The notes under the pieces are model-generated. The model was not told the origin of the DNA. It did not search any database and was given only the letters and a program-made list of their open reading frames with translations. From Pseudothioglobus sp905182815 (lineage in GTDB: Bacteria; Pseudomonadota; Gammaproteobacteria; PS1; Pseudothioglobaceae), in contig NZ_CP159805.1 in assembly GCF_048087625.1 (NCBI RefSeq), positions 1,679,938-1,743,937 on the forward strand: a stretch of DNA of 64,000 bases, given 5' to 3'. This document shows positions 16,301 to 24,694 of this stretch, one piece after another. Positions within the stretch are counted from its first letter, which is position 1. Every line of letters starts with the position of its first letter. Made by a program: the position numbers and the translations under genes.

Positions 16301-17152
16301 ATGGACTGGCTTGTGAAAGACCTTGAATTAAGCAATTATTCAGATACCCCCTCTCTTTTTGATAAAGATGGTACAGCCTACAAAATCTTTGGAGACGAAC
16401 CTGCTACATTGATCTTTATACATGGTGTTGGAATGTGTGGAGAAATATGGCAGCCTCAAGTTGAACATTTTTCAAAAGATTATCGCGTAATAACTTATGA
16501 CTTTTTAGGTCATGGAAAAAGCGTGCTCAAAAAGGACAAACTCACCCTAGAAGACTATGTAACTCAACTATACAATCTTGTTAATGAGATTGGAGTTACA
16601 AACTTTTCATTAATTGGACACTCAATGGGGGCAATTATTGCGGTTGCATTCGCATTAAAATATCCTAGAAAAGTTGACACACTCATTCCCATAAATATTG
16701 TCTTTAAGAGAACTAAAAAAGCCCAAGATGATGTAATTATGAGGGCTAAAGATGTCTTTAAATCTCAACAAATAACTAATATTAGTCAAACACTTGAAAG
16801 GTGGTTTAAAAACAAAACCAGCCCTGATGATTTACTGAAGATTAATAATGTTCGAAGCTGGCTTAACAATACCTCGCCAAAAGCTTACGCAGAAGCTTAC
16901 TATTTATTTGCTACATCTGATCGAGTTTTTGTAAATAATCTTTCAAACTTACAACCACCTGTTTTATACTTAACCGGGAGTGAAGACCCTAACTCTACTT
17001 CGCTAATGTCTGAACAAATGGCTCAAGAAACTCCAAATAGCTGGAGTGAGTCCATTGAAAGTGAGGCGCATATGATGGCATATATATCGGCAAAAAAAGT
17101 TAACTCAATAATAGAACATTTTCTTAATAACACTACCAATACTACTACATGA
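16301..17152 (+). CDS. Alpha/beta hydrolase
   Basis: A 283-residue soluble alpha/beta-hydrolase. The oxyanion segment is FIHGVGMCGEIW, the nucleophile elbow GHSMG carries Ser108, the acid is in LTGSEDPNS, and the catalytic His is in ESEAHMMAYIS. This resembles 3-oxoadipate enol-lactonase and related C-C or ester hydrolases, but the substrate cannot be read from sequence. First gene of a five-gene operon. Its stop overlaps the flavin reductase start by 4 bp, implying a shared pathway. Confidence 0.8.
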   Translation: MDWLVKDLELSNYSDTPSLFDKDGTAYKIFGDEPATLIFIHGVGMCGEIWQPQVEHFSKDYRVITYDFLGHGKSVLKKDKLTLEDYVTQLYNLVNEIGVTNFSLIGHSMGAIIAVAFALKYPRKVDTLIPINIVFKRTKKAQDDVIMRAKDVFKSQQITNISQTLERWFKNKTSPDDLLKINNVRSWLNNTSPKAYAEAYYLFATSDRVFVNNLSNLQPPVLYLTGSEDPNSTSLMSEQMAQETPNSWSESIESEAHMMAYISAKKVNSIIEHFLNNTTNTTT

Positions 17153-18096
17153 AAACAGAAGAAACACGGGATCTAAGACAAGCACTTGGCTCTTTTCCAA
17201 CAGGGGTAACTGTGGTTACAGCCAAAGATAAAGATGGAAGTCCAGTAGGATTTACTGCGAACTCTTTCACTTCAGTGTCGTTAGAGCCTCAATTAATATT
17301 GATATGTATTGACAAGGAGTCTTTCAACATAGAGTCGTTTTCTAAAGGTGGAAGTTTTGCAGTTAGTGTTCTCTCTGAAAGTCAGCAACATATATCAACC
17401 ACTTTTGCAAGCCCTGAAACTGATCGCTTTAAAAATATTTCTTGGAAATCAAAAACTACAGGAAGCCCTATCATATCTGACTCAGTTGCCTGGTTTGATT
17501 GTGATACGGATAATATTATAGAGGGTGGTGATCACCTTATTCTTATTGGTAAGGTAAGGGAGTTTGGATACAATCCACAAACCCCACTGGTTTATTTACG
17601 AGGAAATTATGTTAATCTCGGACTTGAACAAAAAATGCTCCTTGCAATGGAAAATAAAAACACAAAAATAATTGTTGGGGCGTTAATTGAATGGCGAAAA
17701 AAAATATTTCTTCTTACAGACCAAACAACTGGAATGCTTTATTTCCCAAATGCTTCAAGACTGGGTTCAACTTCTGACGAAGAAAGTCTTCTTGGAAGTC
17801 TCCAAAAGCAAAAAATACATATCAATGAACACTATCTATTTTCAGTATTTGAAAATAATGATGATAAAACTAGTCTTATATATTACCGCACAAAAGTCGA
17901 AGATGGCTCATCTATAACTACTGGACAATTCTATGAATTTGATTCAATACCGTTTGAACTTCTAGCTGATGATGCAAGTAGAATAATGCTTAAACGCTAT
18001 ATTGCAGAAAGAGATTTAAATGCTTTTGGAGTATTTGTGGGTAAGGAAAGTGAAGGCAATGTAGAGGCTATAAGTAAAACTAATCAAAATGTGTAG
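17149..18096 (+). CDS. Flavin reductase with extra C-terminal domain
   Basis: 315 residues. Residues 1-165 are a flavin-reductase domain (FMN-binding split barrel): LRQALGSFPTGVTVVTA, VGFTANSFTSVSLEPQL, FAVSVLSESQQHIS, and the GGDHLILIGKV strand with the GD-H motif. It should supply reduced FMN to the monooxygenase encoded next. The C-terminal 145 residues (IIVGALIEWRKKIFLLTDQ onward) are not part of ordinary flavin reductases (160-190 residues). Their strand/helix pattern recalls a Nudix-like fold but lacks a recognisable Nudix box, so this may be a regulatory or ligand-binding domain. Confidence 0.8.
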   Translation: MKTEETRDLRQALGSFPTGVTVVTAKDKDGSPVGFTANSFTSVSLEPQLILICIDKESFNIESFSKGGSFAVSVLSESQQHISTTFASPETDRFKNISWKSKTTGSPIISDSVAWFDCDTDNIIEGGDHLILIGKVREFGYNPQTPLVYLRGNYVNLGLEQKMLLAMENKNTKIIVGALIEWRKKIFLLTDQTTGMLYFPNASRLGSTSDEESLLGSLQKQKIHINEHYLFSVFENNDDKTSLIYYRTKVEDGSSITTGQFYEFDSIPFELLADDASRIMLKRYIAERDLNAFGVFVGKESEGNVEAISKTNQNV

Positions 18097-18107
18097 GAGC
18101 TATTAAT

Positions 18108-19145
18108 ATGAATTTTTCTTTATTTGCTCAAATGGAAAGGATAGATGAAGAGCAGTCACAAAAACGCTTGTATGAGGAGTATGTCGAGCTATATCAAATA
18201 GCTGATAGGTCAGGTTTTAAAACAATATGGACTGGTGAACATCACGGCATGAACTTTACTATTGCTCCAAACCCATTTATTAATCTAGCTGATTTAGCCA
18301 ACAAAACAAAGAATGTTAGGCTCGGAACTGGAACAATTATTGCCCCCTTTTGGCACCCAATTAAGCTTGCTGAAGAAGCAGCAATGACCGATATTATTTC
18401 AGGAGGTCGACTTGAAATTGGTATAGCTCGAGGAGCTTACTCTTTTGAGTATGACCGCCTTGCAGATGGTATAGTATCTTTTTCAGCTGGAAGCGCTATG
18501 AGAGAAATTGTCCCAGCAATTAAGGGCTTGTGGAGAGGTGACTACACAGGTGAAGGAGAACACTGGTCCTTCCCAAAAACTACTAGCTCACCAAAACCCC
18601 TTCAATCCCCTCACCCGCCCATTTGGATTGCTGCTAGAGATCAAAACTCTCATGACTTTGCAGTTCAGCAGGGCTGCAATGTTCAAGTAACCCCTCTATG
18701 GCTTGGAGATGATGAGGTTGTCTCATTGATGGAAAAATTCAATAATTCCTGTGAGAAATTTAAAGATATAGAGCGTCCAAAAATAATGGTATTACGCCAT
18801 ACATTTGTGGGTGAGAGTGAAGAAGAAGTTGTTCAAGGCTCTAAAGATATATCTAGATTCTACTGTTATTTTGGTGCATGGTTTAAAAATGAAAGGCCTA
18901 TTAGTCAAGGGCTTATTGAGAAACTTACGGATGAAGAAATGTCTAAGATTGAAATGTACTCACCTGAAAAAATGCGTCAAAATAGTATTATAGGAACTCC
19001 TGATGAAGTTATTGAGCGTATTAAGTTTTGCGAGAATCTTGGTTTTGACGAATATAGTTACTGGATTGATAGTAGCATGAGCTTTGAAAAGAAAAAGAAA
19101 TCTTTAGAGCTTTTTATTGACAAAGTGATGCCTGAATTTACTTAA
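18108..19145 (+). CDS. LLM-class flavin-dependent monooxygenase (bacterial luciferase family)
   Basis: A 345-residue TIM-barrel flavoenzyme. Typical blocks are FKTIWTGEHHG, VRLGTGTIIAPFWHPIKLAEEAAMTDIISGGRLEIGIARG, and near the end GTPDEVIERIKF. It should use reduced FMN from the preceding flavin reductase and O2 to hydroxylate, cleave or oxygenate a small organic compound. The substrate is unknown; relatives act on aldehydes, ketones, N-heterocycles and sulfonates. A good AGGAG ribosome site lies 8 bp ahead. A 12-bp gap separates it from the aldehyde dehydrogenase gene. Confidence 0.85.
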   Translation: MNFSLFAQMERIDEEQSQKRLYEEYVELYQIADRSGFKTIWTGEHHGMNFTIAPNPFINLADLANKTKNVRLGTGTIIAPFWHPIKLAEEAAMTDIISGGRLEIGIARGAYSFEYDRLADGIVSFSAGSAMREIVPAIKGLWRGDYTGEGEHWSFPKTTSSPKPLQSPHPPIWIAARDQNSHDFAVQQGCNVQVTPLWLGDDEVVSLMEKFNNSCEKFKDIERPKIMVLRHTFVGESEEEVVQGSKDISRFYCYFGAWFKNERPISQGLIEKLTDEEMSKIEMYSPEKMRQNSIIGTPDEVIERIKFCENLGFDEYSYWIDSSMSFEKKKKSLELFIDKVMPEFT

Positions 19146-19157
19146 AGAGGAAGGGAC

Positions 19158-20627
19158 ATGGAGCACTTTAAACACTACATTAATGGTAAGTTTAGTTCTG
19201 GATCAGAGCGCTTTGAGACTCTTAATCCTGCAAATGGTATGCCATGGGCAACCTTTCCATCTGCAACAGAAGATGAGTCTAACTTTGCTATAGAGTCTGC
19301 ACATAAAGCACTCTATGATAATGCCTGGTCAAATCTTACCCCCACTCAAAGAGGGAAGTTAATTCATAGGCTTGGTGATTTAATCTCTGAACATGCTAGC
19401 GAATTAGGTGATCTCGAGACTAGGGATAGTGGAAAATTAGCGGTTGAAACTCGCGCTCAATCCAGCTATGTTTCTGACTATTACTATTACTATGCGGGCC
19501 TAGCAGACAAAATACAGGGAGAAGTTCTTCCTATTGACAAACCTGATATGCGTGTTTTTACAACCCGTGAACCTATTGGGGTTGTTGTTGCTATTGTTCC
19601 TTGGAATGCTCAACTTTTCCTTTCAGCAACGAAAATAGCTCCTGCTTTAGCTGCTGGAAATACACTAGTAGTAAAAGCGTCGGAGCAGGCCCCAGCTGCA
19701 TTATTTAAATTTGCTGAATTGGTTGAAAAAAGTGGCTTTCCTCCTGGAGTTATAAATATCATAACTGGCTTTGCAGAGCCCTGTGGGCGTGTATTAACTA
19801 CGCATCCAAAAGTTGCGAGAATTGCTTTTACTGGAGGCACTGAAGTTGCGAGACATATTGTTAGGAATAGTGCTGAAAACTTTGCTCATGTAAGTCTTGA
19901 ACTTGGTGGTAAATCACCCATGCTAATATTTGAAGACTGCAATATTGATGGGGCAGTAAATGGCATTATTGCAGGAAACTTTGGAGCTTCTGGGCAAAGC
20001 TGTGTTGCTGGCTCGCGCGTTTTTATTCAAAGATCAATACACTCTAAAATAGTTGACAAGATTAAAGAGCGCGCAAAAAATATTATAGTTGGTGACCCCT
20101 TAGATAGTGATACACAGGTTGGTCCTCTTGCCACAAAACATCAGGTCGAAAGAGCGCTAAGCGTTGTTAAACAGTCTATTAAGCAAGGAGCTAGCCTTAT
20201 TTTTGGAGGGAACAAGCCAAGTCATAAAAAAGAAGGATGGTACTTTGAGCCTACTCTACTTGATTGTCCTAATCAGGAATTTGATTGCGTTAAAACAGAA
20301 CTATTTGCACCAGTAATAAGTGTCATTGCATTTGACACTGAGGAAGAAGCCATAAGGATGGCAAATGACTCTGCTTATGGTCTTGGTGCAGGAGTATTTA
20401 CTGAAAACCTAGCAAGAGCTCATCGCGTTAGTGAAAAAATACAGTCTGGGATTGTTTGGATTAATACTTATCGAGCAATATCACCTATTGCTCCTTTTGG
20501 TGGAGTGAAGCAAAGTGGTGGTAGCAGAGAGGCTGGTATAGATGCTATTCATGAATACACTAGAACTAAAACAACCTGGATTAATACCTCTTCTGAACCA
20601 ATGAGCAATCCTTTTATAATGAGATAA
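19158..20627 (+). CDS. NAD(P)-dependent aldehyde dehydrogenase
   Basis: A 489-residue ALDH-superfamily enzyme. The catalytic Cys282 is in GQSCVAGSR, the general-base Glu248 in LELGGKSP, the oxyanion Asn150 in VPWNA, and the NAD-binding turn is FTGGTEVAR. Normal length. It oxidises an aldehyde to the acid, here presumably a semialdehyde produced downstream of the luciferase-like monooxygenase. Preceded by an AGAGGAAGGG ribosome site; the next gene follows after 30 bp. Confidence 0.9.
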   Translation: MEHFKHYINGKFSSGSERFETLNPANGMPWATFPSATEDESNFAIESAHKALYDNAWSNLTPTQRGKLIHRLGDLISEHASELGDLETRDSGKLAVETRAQSSYVSDYYYYYAGLADKIQGEVLPIDKPDMRVFTTREPIGVVVAIVPWNAQLFLSATKIAPALAAGNTLVVKASEQAPAALFKFAELVEKSGFPPGVINIITGFAEPCGRVLTTHPKVARIAFTGGTEVARHIVRNSAENFAHVSLELGGKSPMLIFEDCNIDGAVNGIIAGNFGASGQSCVAGSRVFIQRSIHSKIVDKIKERAKNIIVGDPLDSDTQVGPLATKHQVERALSVVKQSIKQGASLIFGGNKPSHKKEGWYFEPTLLDCPNQEFDCVKTELFAPVISVIAFDTEEEAIRMANDSAYGLGAGVFTENLARAHRVSEKIQSGIVWINTYRAISPIAPFGGVKQSGGSREAGIDAIHEYTRTKTTWINTSSEPMSNPFIMR

Positions 20628-20657
20628 ATAATCTTTAAAAAATTAACGGAGTAAATA

Positions 20658-21038
20658 ATGGACAAAGAATTATTCGAACTAGGCTTATCAAAGAGAAAAG
20701 CAACCCTTGGAAGTGACTATGTAGAAAAAAACCTAGAGGCCGCTGATGATTTTAACGAAGACTTTCAAAAACAAATGACTGAGTGGTGCTGGGGCTTTGG
20801 ATGGGGTGATGACACCATTAATGAAAAAACTAGGTCTATGATGAATCTAACAATGATTGCTGCCCTTGGAAAAATGGATGAATGGGAAATCCACCTCAAA
20901 GGAGCTTTAACGAATGGAGTAAGTAAGGATGAGATTAAATCAATACTCCATGTTATTGCAATCTATTGCGGAGTTCCTCAAGGAGTTGAGTGTTTTAAAA
21001 TTGCAAGAAAAGTTTTAGAGGATGCTGGTGAGCTTTAA
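20658..21038 (+). CDS. Carboxymuconolactone decarboxylase family protein (PcaC-like)
   Basis: A 126-residue all-helical protein of the CMD family. The full-length alignment to PcaC-type proteins is visible: KRKATLGSDYVEKNL, FNEDFQKQMTEWCWG, EKTRSMMNLTMIAALGKMDEWEIHLKGALTNGVSKDEI and HVIAIYCGVPQGVECF. There is no AhpD-type CxxC. PcaC decarboxylates gamma-carboxymuconolactone in protocatechuate breakdown, but no other pca genes are here, so the true substrate is open. Last gene of the operon. The convergent DMT permease ends 31 bp away. Confidence 0.82.
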   Translation: MDKELFELGLSKRKATLGSDYVEKNLEAADDFNEDFQKQMTEWCWGFGWGDDTINEKTRSMMNLTMIAALGKMDEWEIHLKGALTNGVSKDEIKSILHVIAIYCGVPQGVECFKIARKVLEDAGEL

Positions 21039-21069
21039 ATAAACTTATTAATGTATTACTTTAGAATCT

Positions 21070-21972
21070 TTATTTTTTTGAGCTAGCTATTGCGACTGCA
21101 AATACTATTAATAAAAACCCAATTATTGAGATAAAGTTCATAGTTTCATCAAATAAATACCAAGCTTGGATAGCAACAAGAGCTGGAACTAGATAAAAAT
21201 AACTACCAACTCTTGCTAAAGCATCTTGCTTTATCATTGTCATTAATAATAGAACTGCACCGATTGATAGGCCAAAGACCTGCCAAGCTAGGGTAATCAT
21301 GAATGCATTAGTCCAATGAATATCACCAGTCTCAAAACAAAGGGACATAATAATGCATAGTATAAAAGCTCCAAGGTATTGAATCAAAGTTCCACTAATT
21401 AAATCCATATCACTACAAAATCGCTTTTGATAAATAGTCCCTAGAGAGATGCCAACTAGCGACCCAAAGACAGCTAAAACTGCCAGAAAAGAAAAACCAG
21501 TAAAAAATCCCTCAATAGCTAAATCAAACTTTTCAAATAAAACCAAATATAGCCCTAAAAACCCTATTATTAAACCTATCCATTGTTTTCTTATAATCCT
21601 CTCATGGAGAATTATTCCTGCAATAAAGGCCATTCCTAGTGGCTGAAGTCCAATAATCATAGCCGTAAGTCCAATAGGTATTTCCCACTTAATAGCTTGA
21701 AAAACACCACCAAGATAAACTCCATGAATTAATAAACCTGTTACCATCAAGTGAATAAATGCCATGCCAGAACTTGGCCAAATGCTTTTCTTAACTTGCA
21801 TAATTATAAATAGCACTATTAATGTAAGGCCATTACGGTAAGACAACAAAGTAAAAGGTTCTGCATATGGAAGGCCATATTTTGCAGCCACAAAGCCTGT
21901 ACTCCATATCAAAACAAATAGCCATGGAATCAAACGGGGACTTAAAGTAAGATTTTTCATAAAAAACACCAA
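21070..21972 (-). CDS. EamA/DMT-family permease
   Basis: 300 residues with about ten membrane segments in two EamA repeats; the first repeat starts at PRLIPWLFVLIWSTGFVAAKYG, typical of the RhaT/EamA drug-metabolite transporters. Most likely an exporter or importer of a small metabolite; the substrate is unknown. It is convergent to the catabolic operon and divergent from dsbD across a 207-bp gap. An upstream in-frame ATG codes MVFFMKNLT, and the second Met (MKNLT) may be the real start. Confidence 0.85.
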   Translation of the reverse strand: MVFFMKNLTLSPRLIPWLFVLIWSTGFVAAKYGLPYAEPFTLLSYRNGLTLIVLFIIMQVKKSIWPSSGMAFIHLMVTGLLIHGVYLGGVFQAIKWEIPIGLTAMIIGLQPLGMAFIAGIILHERIIRKQWIGLIIGFLGLYLVLFEKFDLAIEGFFTGFSFLAVLAVFGSLVGISLGTIYQKRFCSDMDLISGTLIQYLGAFILCIIMSLCFETGDIHWTNAFMITLAWQVFGLSIGAVLLLMTMIKQDALARVGSYFYLVPALVAIQAWYLFDETMNFISIIGFLLIVFAVAIASSKK

Positions 21973-22179
21973 AAATTCATTTACTTAATAAATCACTAAT
22001 TAAAATAACTTAAATAATTAATCAAGAATCGATTTTAAACAAAATAGCTCTATGGCAAACAAGAAACGTCACTCGAGCAAAACTTTGATTAGACTATAAT
22101 ATATACTGTAATTCTTTCAGAAACCCGTCAGATTTTGACTATTTCTTTTGAATAAAGTTACCCAATTTTAAATAATTTT

Positions 22180-24021
22180 ATGAAGCAATTTTTTTCTATC
22201 ATTCTGCTTTTGATCCTTGTCCCTCTCTCAACAAGCTGGGCTGAAATCCTTTCAGTTGATAAAGAACCTACTCTAAGTGAAAGCAATCAATCATCAATTT
22301 TATTGCAGTCTGAAAATAATCTCGGTTTTGAAAAAAGCCCAGTAAAAGTTAACGAGGCTTTCAAGTTAAGCGCTATTTCGGTTGATGAAAATACAATCGC
22401 TGTGAGATGGATTGTTAAAGAAAACTATTATCTCTATAAAGATAAAATTTCTTTTTCAGTCAAAGGGGCAACAATTGAAGATGCCCTGTTTCCAAAGGCA
22501 AAGTTAAAAGTTGATGAGTTTTTTGGTGAGGTCAATATTTACAATTCATCCGTGGAGGTTATTCTTTCACTTACCGACATTGTTAGCAACAAAGTTATAT
22601 TAACAGTAGAACACCAAGGCTGCTGGGAGGGTGGAGTTTGTTATCCCCCTCAGAGCGATACCATTCAAGTTGATTTTAATGGAACTCAAGCATTTTCTTC
22701 TCAAGATAATAGTCAAATAACAAAGTCAGAAAAAAGTGCCAATGAAAAGTTTCAACAAGGCGGTTTAACTTTATTAATTGCAGCGTTTTTGGCTGGGTTG
22801 GCTCTTTCTTGGACGCCTTGTGTATACCCAATGGTCCCAATACTGTCTGGAATTATTATTGGACAAAAGAAAGCTCCAAGCACTCCAAGAGCTATCTTGA
22901 TGTCGGTTGTCTTCGTTTTTTCAATGTCTCTCGCTTATGCTTTGATTGGAGCGACAGCAGGCTACTTTGGAGCTGGCATAAATATTCAGGCGATAATGCA
23001 AACTCCCTGGGTCTTAATTGTTTTCAGTTTAATCTTTCTATTCTTAGCATTTTCAATGTTTGGATACTATGACATTCAACTACCCTCTAAATTGCAGGTC
23101 AAGATTACAAACCTAAGTAACAGGCAAACGAGTGGGGATTTCATTGGTGTTAGCATCATGGGGTTCCTTTCTGCCCTAATTGTTGGTCCATGTGTTACGC
23201 CATTCCTTGCAACTGCTTTAAGTTATGTTATTGCTGGAGGAAGTGCTGCTAAAGGCGCTGCTAGTCTTTTTGCAATGGGACTGGGAATGGGCATCCCTTT
23301 AATAATAATTTGTGGCTGGGGTGTCAATGCACTGCCAAAAGCTGGACTATGGATGGAAAACGTCAAGAAAATTTTTGGTCTTTCAATGATTGCTGTTTCT
23401 CTGTATTTACTGGATCGAATTCTGAGTCCACTTTTATCTCTAATTCTATGGTCACTCCTATTCACTCTAGGGCCAATTATGCTTGGTGTTTTTAACAAAA
23501 TCACTAAACCTATTAGCTTCTGGAGTTTACTATTTAAAGCAACATGTTTGATTTTCTTAGCTTATGGCGTCTTGCTATGGCTATTGGTGGCAAAAGGTGG
23601 TGGTGATATTCAGCAACCTCTTGACTCAATCATTTATGGGGACAGCATAGATTCATCAAATAGTGTCGACTTTCAGGTAATTACAGATGAAGATGAATTT
23701 AATAAATTATTAGCTATAACTACAAAGAATAACAGCCTACTGGTCATTAAGTTTTATGCAGAATGGTGTATTTCTTGCAACAAGCTAGAGAGGGTTGTAT
23801 TCTCAAACAGACAAGTCAATGAGGCTCTTGCAGATTCTCTTAAACACACATTAGACGTTACTGAGAATAATCGCTTTAACCAGTCGATACTTGCAAGATT
23901 CTCACTTGTTGGACCACCCGCCATATTATTTTTTAAAAATGGCATCGAGCTTAGAGACCAAAGAATTATTGGTGAATTTAGCGCTAAAGAGTTTGTAGCC
24001 CACATAAATAATCTGCAATAA
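22180..24021 (+). CDS. dsbD: Protein-disulfide reductase DsbD
   Basis: 613 residues. It has an N-terminal signal peptide (about 1-20), the periplasmic alpha domain with its Cys pair in CWEGGVCYPPQ, a central eight-helix membrane domain with the paired cysteines of SWTPCVYPM and VGPCVTPF, and a C-terminal thioredoxin domain with active site CISC (530-533, after FYAEW). It passes electrons from cytoplasmic thioredoxin to periplasmic substrates such as DsbC and cytochrome-c maturation proteins. Normal length and complete. A TATAAT at 22095-22100 may be its -10. Confidence 0.95.
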   Translation: MKQFFSIILLLILVPLSTSWAEILSVDKEPTLSESNQSSILLQSENNLGFEKSPVKVNEAFKLSAISVDENTIAVRWIVKENYYLYKDKISFSVKGATIEDALFPKAKLKVDEFFGEVNIYNSSVEVILSLTDIVSNKVILTVEHQGCWEGGVCYPPQSDTIQVDFNGTQAFSSQDNSQITKSEKSANEKFQQGGLTLLIAAFLAGLALSWTPCVYPMVPILSGIIIGQKKAPSTPRAILMSVVFVFSMSLAYALIGATAGYFGAGINIQAIMQTPWVLIVFSLIFLFLAFSMFGYYDIQLPSKLQVKITNLSNRQTSGDFIGVSIMGFLSALIVGPCVTPFLATALSYVIAGGSAAKGAASLFAMGLGMGIPLIIICGWGVNALPKAGLWMENVKKIFGLSMIAVSLYLLDRILSPLLSLILWSLLFTLGPIMLGVFNKITKPISFWSLLFKATCLIFLAYGVLLWLLVAKGGGDIQQPLDSIIYGDSIDSSNSVDFQVITDEDEFNKLLAITTKNNSLLVIKFYAEWCISCNKLERVVFSNRQVNEALADSLKHTLDVTENNRFNQSILARFSLVGPPAILFFKNGIELRDQRIIGEFSAKEFVAHINNLQ

Positions 24022-24123
24022 ATATTTATTAATTTCCTCTAAAAGCTTCGAATTGTAGCTATATTTGATTAAATAGATGTTAAAATACTTCTTAGTTACT
24101 TACAGTTAAAATCTAGTCTTAAA

Positions 24124-24193
24124 GGCTTATTTATTATTATTTTTAAGCCAAAACATGAACTTGCAATCATTGCCTGCCTTAATGGCCGCAATG
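24124..24193 (+). promoter_or_regulatory. accB leader with two stem-loops
   Basis: The 229-bp gap ahead of accB holds two inverted repeats. GGCTTA/TAAGCC (24124-24129 with 24144-24149) encloses an AT loop. A stronger element at 24168-24193 has CATTGC pairing with GCAATG and inner GCC with GGC around a TTAAT loop. The biotin carboxylase operon is autoregulated by AccB in E. coli; whether this leader works similarly is inference. Confidence 0.4.
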
Positions 24194-24250
24194 TGAATTT
24201 GTATTTAGATTCAAAAAACTAGTTGCAAAGAATAATAAAGGGGAACGTAA

Positions 24251-24694
24251 ATGGATATTCGAAAAGTTAAAAAGCTAATGGAGCTTCTAGAGGAATCTGG
24301 AATGTCAGAAATTGAAATTAAAGAAGGTGAAGAGTCAGTAAAAATTTCTAGATATGGAAATTCGCCTGCACCAAGTCACTCTTTTGTTCAACAACAAGCG
24401 CCTACTTCATTGCCTCCAGTGGTTGCGGCTCCAGCAATTGCAGATGAGCCCTCAACTGTTGGTCAGTCTTTAACATCTCCCATGGTAGGAACTTACTATT
24501 CAGCCCCATCTCCAACTGCAAAGCCTTTTGTTACAATTGGTCAGCACGTAAAACAGGGCGACACCATTGGTATTGTTGAGGCCATGAAGATAATGAACCA
24601 AATTGAAGCTGAGAAGTCTGGAACAGTCCTTCAAATTCTTGTTAAAGATGGTGAAGCTGTAGAATTTGGACAACCGCTAATCATAGTCGAATGA
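24251..24694 (+). CDS. accB: Acetyl-CoA carboxylase biotin carboxyl carrier protein
   Basis: 147 residues. A short N-terminal dimerisation/regulatory segment (DIRKVKKLMELLEESGMSEIEI) is followed by a Pro/Ala linker and the biotinyl domain, with the biotinylated Lys113 in VEAMKIMN. It carries CO2 between biotin carboxylase and carboxyltransferase in the first step of fatty-acid synthesis. AAAGGGGAA forms a good ribosome site. It overlaps accC by 4 bp. The aroQ gene that often precedes accB is absent. Confidence 0.97.
   Translation: MDIRKVKKLMELLEESGMSEIEIKEGEESVKISRYGNSPAPSHSFVQQQAPTSLPPVVAAPAIADEPSTVGQSLTSPMVGTYYSAPSPTAKPFVTIGQHVKQGDTIGIVEAMKIMNQIEAEKSGTVLQILVKDGEAVEFGQPLIIVE

Noticed and set aside
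20658..21038. Naming the last gene of the monooxygenase operon pcaC and the pathway protocatechuate degradation
   Set aside because: No other beta-ketoadipate genes (pcaB, pcaGH, pcaIJ) are present and the other operon members do not belong to that pathway.
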